From: Agelaius tricolor | Taxonomy: Eukaryota > Chordata > Aves > Passeriformes > Icteridae | Assembly: GCA_023055355.1 (NCBI GenBank) | Contig: JALJCS010000056.1 | Coordinates: forward strand, 1,426,001 to 1,490,000 | Direction: 5' to 3' | Length of the DNA stretch: 64,000 bases | In this document: positions 58,416-64,000 of the stretch, one piece after another | Numbering within the stretch: the stretch's first letter is position 1 | Layout: every line of letters begins with the position of its first letter | The notes under the pieces: generated by a model | Databases searched by the model: none | What the model was told of the DNA's origin: nothing | The model's input: only the letters and a program-made list of their open reading frames with translations | Made by a program: the position numbers and the translations under genes

Positions 58416-58925
58416 CTAGTTAGGCTGCCTTGCCTTTTGTAGTCTGTAATTTTACAGGTCCGGTGAATGGCCCCCAGCCCTCAGATCAGGCTTAGCTCTG
58501 AGAAAGGCAGTCCTATCCGGATAACTCAGTCTCTCTTGGAGACAGAGTGCTCGAATACTCAGTCAGCTCGTAGCCATTGGCTACCCTAAGCAAGCTCAGT
58601 GGATTTTGGCTCTTTAGTGATTATCAGCTGTCTTTGGATTTCAGCTCTTTGCTTGCTTGCTTCGGGTGCCGTAGGGCCAGGGGTCGAAGCAGACAAGAGA
58701 GAGGAGAAGTCCTGGCATTCCACAGTGATGGTTTATTGAGGGGTCTGTGAAGGGTTCCAGCGATGACTCTTCTCCTGCTCTCCTGCCGAATGGGCTAAAA
58801 CAGCCCCTTTTTATACGGTACAGAGGGATCCAAACTTGTCCAATAGTAAGGGTTAGGGGAAAAGTGACCTATGGGGTTACAGAGATAAGCTAGGGTTCGA
58901 GAGGCAGAAGACAGGAGCTTATTTT
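58416..58925 (-). repeat. LTR-like sequence beyond the right outer edge
   Basis: Begins where arm homology ends. A minus-strand polyadenylation signal (CCTCAATAAACC equivalent near 58,730-58,742) and TATA-like CCCTTTTTATAC equivalent (58,804-58,816, reverse GTATAAAAAGGGG) indicate an LTR. It is not the same sequence as left of 19,324. Confidence 0.6.
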
Positions 58926-59569
58926 GCTGTCTCATCATGACTCAGCAATTCCTACTGTTAAGTTTCAGCCTGCCACGAGGCCCTAGCCAACTCCATGGAG
59001 CCTGCTACAGTCCAGGTAGTGCTCTAACCCAAACAAATGTACCTGTTCCCGATAACCACCCTTGTCCTCACCAACCAAGTTTCAACGCCATCCCCAGGAC
59101 CCATACCCAGGGAAAGAGGAAAAAGTGTGCACCATGGGAAAATTACATTTAGTAAAAATTCTACTACATAGTAGTCTGGATTGGTACAGGGGTGGGGTCA
59201 AAGATATAACAAAATTTGAGTCATTCCAACCTCCTCAGCATCTAATTTCAGTCAGGGTCCTGGGTTTGGACCAAATACCTTTCCAACTTTGCCAAACCCT
59301 TCATTGGTTTTCAAACCCAGAATCTTGCTGCTTCTCTTTTGTCAGCTTAACCACTTATGCCTTCTTCATCTACAGCTGTAGAGAATTTTCCAGCTATCAC
59401 TTTATCACTTCAGCTCCTCCGTTAGCCCCTTTTCTCCCTCGTTCCAGGGGTTGCCGACAGTTCGACATCCCCTTCTTCTGCCCAATCATGCTTTACACAT
59501 TGTTTACCGTTACTACATGCACTTCCCTCAGTATAGTAATTTTATGCTTTGCTCTGAAGAGATAGGAAG
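58926..59569 (-). mobile_element. Probable ERV internal remnant
   Basis: Lies between an LTR-like block and gag remnants, all on the minus strand. A 167-codon plus-strand frame (59,062-59,565) shows no recognisable motif and is not called. The assignment rests on context. Confidence 0.4.
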
Positions 59570-59940
59570 AGGTATACAAATTTGATTTCATAATCATCTG
59601 AAAACCTAAGGTAAATTTAGGGAGGAATCTTCTCTATCCACTGTGGCAACCAGAGAGAAAACACATCATTCAAAATTGCTTGCAACCAACTTTTATAAAA
59701 CATGTACAAACATAAATATCTTTAAACTATTAGGATAAAAACATGTAAACAATCAATGCAGCGAAGAACAGCAACTCTTCAGTCCTGTTGTCACTTCATC
59801 CTCACATGGAACACCTCTTCACTTGGAATACTGTAAGAGGAGGGAAAAAGAAAACTCGATCCCACTTGGACCGGTCTTAAAAAGAAAGGACCATCCATTT
59901 GTTGGTATTTTGTGTTTTCTACCATAGGCACCTGTGGCCT

Positions 59941-60354
59941 TTAATCCGCAATGACTTCGTCAATTCTGTTCTTTGCCTCTAGTGGCAGACAAGGCTCTAT
60001 ACTCACTTGTACCGGAAGGTGGCAATGTAGGAGCATTTTGGAAAGATTCGTTGAGAATACAGGGCAACTGAATTTCCATTTATTTTCAGGGACCCTTTTA
60101 GGATATTTGGATTTGCCACCCTCCTCTAGTTCACTTATTGAGGGCAACACTGAGAGTTTGTTTTCTCGGTCTCGATCCTTAAAGTTTGCAATAAATAACA
60201 ATAACATGGGAGAAGGCTGATGGGGCACCAGCTGTTTCTTGTGCATTGCTTGAAAACCAGCCGCCTCCCACACTTTCCTGGTAATTTTAGCACATTTTGG
60301 AGTGGGGAGAGGCATGGGTTCTCCCCCCTCCAACAAGTCCAAATTTTCACACAA
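59941..60354 (-). pseudogene. Probable gag fragment
   Basis: A 137-codon frame on the minus strand, downstream of the matrix-like fragment. It is Pro- and Lys-rich with no capsid major homology region or zinc knuckle visible. It may be the linker between matrix and capsid. It overlaps another open frame (60,135-60,449), suggesting a frameshift in between. Confidence 0.4.
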
Positions 60355-60886
60355 CAGATTGCTCGCTGGGCAAGAGACCAGGGCTCTTCACCATGTTCTT
60401 CCTCGTCGGCAAGCTTTATTTCATTCATCCCCATTAGTGAAATTCTCAAAGCATTCTCTGTTTCGTTTTCTTTTCTCTTCCCACATAACTAAATCTGGTG
60501 CAGAGTGAGACACATTACCGCAGGCTCCACGTTAGGGTATACAAATTCCATATTTTCAAGAGGGCAGAACTTAGGGGGAGGAGGGGGTTGGCTTTGCTGA
60601 GTCAAACCCCTCCTCCAGGGAGTGGAGAAAGGTGACATCATATTCGGGGAGGCCCACCTCCTCCTCCAAGCAGAAAAACCCTGGTTCATTCTCCACGCTT
60701 TCCCTAGTAGTGTTAATATGCAAATCTAAAGCTCTTTATCTCTGGATGAGCTCCTTCAGACGAGGTTTTTCAGGTTTGGGGCTAACTTCTGTGCATTCAA
60801 TTCTCAGTCCGCCTGAGGCAGGCAATTGTTTCAGCCTCCTAGGTAATTTGTAACTCAATTAGCTCCTTCTGTTGCTACTGGGCAAC

Positions 60887-61129
60887 CTATTTCTCTCTTT
60901 TTGCAGCTCTGAGTCCAGCCTCCGCCCATATGGATACCTGACCTTTTTCCTTACTACGGCTTTTTTGTCTTTTCTTTTGCCAAAATTCGGATTTTCTCAG
61001 CAACTTACTGCAGATAGTGCTCGATTTCCTCACCCCACATCTCCTGTTTGGGGCTGGACAAGCTTTATAAGCTTTTAGTAACTCTACCAGTGCAGAGCAG
61101 TTAAGGACAATTTTTGCCGATGTTTCCAT
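60887..61129 (-). pseudogene. gag: gag N-terminal (matrix-like) fragment
   Basis: An 80-codon frame starts at ATG 61,129, about 130 bp after the LTR, as expected for gag. It begins METSAKIVLNCSALVELL and is followed by a strongly basic KKRQKSRSKEK segment. A helical start and basic patch fit a matrix domain that would bind membranes, but no Gly at position 2 is present. The frame stops at 60,887 while similar sequence continues in another frame, so it is broken. Assignment rests on position and composition. Confidence 0.5.
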
Positions 61130-61261
61130 TACTTTTCTAATGGAGAATATTTGTTTCGACTGAAAATTAATTTCTCCTTTATTCCGTGACCGGCGGTTAT
61201 CTCCATATAAAATACCTCTTCATCACCTCAAGAGTACCCTGCTTCACTGCACCAATTAAAA

Positions 61262-61866
61262 TGCAAGGCCCCAAAAACTCACTCGATGAGACTCTTAAAA
61301 GGGCTTTTGTGGCATTCACATTCTCTGAACAGAGAGAGACATGATTCTCTTTCTCAGGTTTTTTCCTGGAGAAGCATAGAGGGAAAACAATTTTTATCTC
61401 TACTTGCTGCTCCTGGTGTTTTGCATATGTGGAATGTATTGGGAAAGTTGTTTACCTGAAGGAATTTGGTAATTGGATTCTGGTGGAGATAGGCTAATTA
61501 AAATAAACAATCAGGTCCAAGCTGTGTGGACTGTTGGTCTGCAGACAGTCACGAGTTTTTCAGTTAGTAGTATGATATAGTATAGTATATTATAGTATCT
61601 CTCTTTAATATAGTTGTAATGTAATATAGTATAGTTTTAATAAAGTGAGTGTTCAGCATTCCGAAGCCTTGGAGTCAGATGCCAATAAATCCCTGCCTCG
61701 GGGGTCACCTTGTATTCAATAGGCTTTCAGGTTTTTTTATGTACTCTGAGTTAGATGCAAGGGAGAAATACCAACAAGATAATTTTTAGTAAATAGTTTA
61801 AACTCCAGTCATATTCTACAGTGGGTGCCTTGCTTTTATTTTTCAAGTCAGGTTAATTTTGTTAGT
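61262..61866 (-). repeat. Class II ERV LTR, split by a solo LTR
   Basis: The parts at 61,262-61,307 and about 61,722-61,866 match the U5 and R of the arm LTRs (GGGGCCTTGCA end, TTTCTCCCTTGCATCTAACT block). The upstream part of the LTR is missing at 61,866. Confidence 0.75.
61308..61721 (+). repeat. Solo ERV LTR inside another LTR
   Basis: It starts TGTGGCATTCACATTCTCTG, has a polyadenylation-type GCCAATAAATCC (about 61,681), and ends near TGTATTCAATA. GGCTTT abuts both sides (61,302-61,307 and 61,722-61,727), a likely 6-bp duplication, although the 3' end does not read CA. Confidence 0.8.
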
Positions 61867-62210
61867 GTAATAGATGAGTAATGTAATAGTTTGCTCTCAC
61901 GATTAAAAGATACATATTATGTAAATGTATAGTAATGTTATTGTAATATGTCCCCCCCCCCCAGACCCCTTTTCCCTCCCCCTTGTAATAGCCTTAGTAG
62001 TCAGGACATTTAGAGAAGGCTGGCTTGTTACCAGGAGGTGCAGCGTAACAACACCTGACCTTCAATCAAGATGTAAGAAAGTAATCTCCACCAATAGACT
62101 GTAATAGGGGTCTCCTCGAGCCAGGTCTTATAAGCTTTTGGAGATCTATATCACACCCAAGATAGTTCAGCTACCCTAGAAGGCATAAAATCAGCAGGAT
62201 GGCTTCTGTG
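61867..62210 (+). repeat. Partial ERV LTR, plus strand
   Basis: It starts TGTAATAGATGAGTAATG and matches the minus-strand fragment at 6,140-6,368. It continues to a promoter-like GTCTTATAAGC near 62,127. Confidence 0.7.
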
Positions 62211-62748
62211 GTAGTGTTGGAAACAAAAAAGTTTTAATAAAAGGCAAAATAACAAAACTCTACAGAGAAAAACCGAGCCAGGTGCAAGAGGTTCTTGCTC
62301 CTGGTAAAACACCTCACATAAGCGATTAGTTTCTTCGTTCTCTTCTTTTTCTAGTAAATTGCTCAGACGGGACTTTTTGGCTCCTGTCCAGTTGGCTATC
62401 CTTAAGTTCGAGGTGAAGTCCCCCAGGTCCTATGAGGTGTCTTTTTCGCTAATTGAGGAAAGAAACTTCTGGGCTTTTTTCCTTTTTAAGGAGACAAAGG
62501 ATAGTTTTGTCACTCCGTCAACAGGGGGCACATTCCTACAATAGACGGCAGAGAAAGAGTTGACTGACAAAACTTTAGGAGGCGGTAAGGATATAAAAGG
62601 CAGAGCATTCATTTTGTAGACAAGCACGTTGCTAGTAGTCATGGGGGCTCCCAGCGCTGAAAACTTTTTTCTTATTCAGTCCTTTGTTCTAATTTGTTAA
62701 GGTTTAATAAACCTTTGAAAATTTAAAAGTGAGCAGTCGTTTCCCACT
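62211..62748 (+). repeat. LTR of the gamma-like ERV, right-hand copy
   Basis: The R/U5 part (62,530-62,748) matches 4,541-4,731 on the opposite strand. TATA-like GATATAAAAGGC (62,588) and polyadenylation signal GTTTAATAAACC (62,702) are in order. The end reads CACT where CACA is expected. The upstream limit is uncertain and the first 300 bp may belong to a different LTR. Confidence 0.65.
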
Positions 62749-62750
62749 AA

Positions 62751-62768
62751 TGGGGGTTCGTGCCGGGA
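62751..62768 (+). other. Primer-binding site, tRNA-Pro type
   Basis: TGGGGGTTCGTGCCGGGA lies two bases after the LTR end. It resembles the tRNA-Pro site of gammaretroviruses with a few changes. Confidence 0.7.
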
Positions 62769-64000
62769 GATAAAACCTCTTCTCTGTGGCCCAGGAGATT
62801 TCGGACGAATAGCACGCCCCTGCCGATTTTGGCAGATCGAACGACCTCTCCTGTGACCATTGGTGATTGCAGGTCGGCACCCCAGAGACTACAAAGACTG
62901 GATAACGAAAAAGAAGAGGGGGAAGAAGAGGAAAAGCCCCTGAAAACTGCAGATCTAGAGGATTGTGAGTACTAGTGAGAGTAAGAGCTGAGAGTATGCT
63001 TGAAGTGAGTAGTGTGCTTGGGGGTCGGTCTGAGACTTAGAAAATCCTCATAACTATTTCTGGCCACATTGTAATTTCCGTCCTCCCAATGTATAAAAGT
63101 CAACTTCAGACAATACATGGGACCCGTCCTGGTCTCTTAAAGCTTTATGATATGGACGGTTGGAAGAAAAATGACGGCGGGACGTGTGAGGGGAGGAGAG
63201 TGGGGACCCCGTGGCTGGCGGGATGCGTGAGATTGAGGGATTTGTGGGGGCTCGAGAGCACTTGGGGGTTGGCAGGTTGAGAGTCACAGTGTTGGAGTGA
63301 TGGCAGGGCTTGCTATTCAGTGGAGGTCGTGTGGCTGCTCCACGTGGAGCAGCGGCGCGCTCAGGGCGGCGGGCTTCCGATGCGCGCTCGACATGATGGT
63401 TTCCAGAGCTTACCGGCCGAGGCTTGGGGAGAAGTGCTACTACTAGTGGCAGCGACTGGGGAGTGCCGGGTGCGGGGGCGTCCGAACTAGCCCAGTGGTG
63501 CGGTGCTTTCCGGGCGGAGGGACCGCGGGGGGCTGTGCGCGCGCGCGCTTGCCTGTGGTGGCTCGGGGACGCCCAGTGGCGGAGCTCAGCGAGGCTGAAC
63601 CAGTAGCGGAGTGCCCGGGAGCGGGGGAGGCCGGGGGCGGCACTGGCGGGACCGCCGCTTGGGGAAAAACTGAGTGAGCGGGATTTTCCGAGCGGAGACC
63701 GCGGGGGAGGAGGCGGGCGAGGTTCCCCCGACCCGCCACAGTGGTTTCCCCAACCCGTCGGCGCAGGGGAAGCCAGGGAGGCAAGTCTGCACAAAGTAGC
63801 GCTCACAGCCGCACTGGGCGCTGCAAGTCTCCAGTGCACGCTGACGCAGCAAAAGGGGGGGAGGCGGCAGAAGCCCAGAGCCGGCGGGGGGAGCTGCCGA
63901 TGGCAAGTAGGGACGCCTGGCAGGGCGAACCGCGTGCGCAGGGTTTTCCAGACAGAAGCACAATATAGTAGCTCCCGGCGCTTGCTGCCCCAGTGGGGGC
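62769..64000 (+). mobile_element. GC-rich leader of the gamma-like ERV, cut by the window end
   Basis: Plus-strand counterpart of 2,152-3,418 and 4,039-4,520. CpG-rich sequence with repeated short units (GGAAAAACTGAG, GGGATTTTCCGAGCGG, GGTTTTCC). Open frames on both strands lack retroviral motifs and are attributed to base composition. Gag, if present, lies beyond the window. Confidence 0.65.

Larger units (their letters stand above)
59570..61261 (-). mobile_element. Class II ERV gag region, decayed
   Basis: Follows an LTR end at 61,262 on the minus strand. It holds a start-proximal frame (60,887-61,129) and a later frame (59,941-60,354), separated by frame changes. Confidence 0.6.

Noticed and set aside
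59062..59565. 167-codon plus-strand frame near the right flank
   Set aside because: No recognisable domain, surrounded by minus-strand ERV remnants, and reads like an untranslated shadow frame.
63054..63839. 261-codon minus-strand frame in the right GC-rich ERV leader
   Set aside because: Proline/serine/arginine-rich composition with no domain, opposite to the orientation set by the LTR and primer site, and the homologous left block does not keep an equivalent frame.

Overview
This window is vertebrate nuclear DNA, almost certainly from a bird. It carries two CR1 (chicken repeat 1) LINEs, many avian-type ERVL and class II ERV LTRs, and a spliced host exon encoding the N-terminus of CHD1, the chromo-helicase gene present on both avian sex chromosomes. 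The very high density of nested endogenous retroviruses, with no other convincing host gene, fits the female-specific W chromosome (CHD1W). This is an inference, because no Z copy is available here for comparison.

The main architecture is a large interrupted palindrome. Positions 19,324-34,908 reappear in reverse complement at 42,830-58,415. Each arm is about 15.6 kb, and paired coordinates sum to 77,738 (77,739 outside one A-run). The 7.9 kb spacer (34,909-42,829) holds the CHD1 5' end: a CpG-island promoter (about 36,540-37,900), a probable non-coding first exon with a donor at 37,173/37,174, and an exon at 38,684-38,865 with the initiator ATG at 38,816. From memory, a near-identical W palindrome flanking the 5' end of CHD1W has been described in New World sparrows and blackbirds; this looks like that structure or a relative of it.

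Left flank (1-19,323): layered retroviral debris, including an LTR inserted into a copy of its own family, a GC-rich gamma-like ERV leader on the minus strand, and a gamma-like integrase remnant. It also holds one young provirus (10,124-15,870) with 412-bp LTRs, a 6-bp target duplication GTTTAT, an internally deleted gag/pol, an open integrase, a Cys-rich ORF of unknown function between pol and env, and an ASLV-like env with a premature stop. An ERVL pol remnant interrupted by a solo LTR follows.

Arms: each holds, in mirror order, a pair of class II LTRs, a decayed CR1, an ERVL element split by a nearly full-length CR1, an LTR of about 1.06 kb, low-copy-looking DNA, and part of another long LTR at the inner edge. 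No intact host gene was recognised in the arms; one small candidate terminal exon is noted.

Right flank (58,416-64,000): minus-strand class II ERV gag remnants, nested LTRs, and a second copy of the GC-rich gamma-like ERV leader on the plus strand, opposite in orientation to the copy at the left end.

The only gene likely to serve the host is CHD1. LTR boundaries are read by eye and are uncertain by tens of bases unless a target duplication is given.
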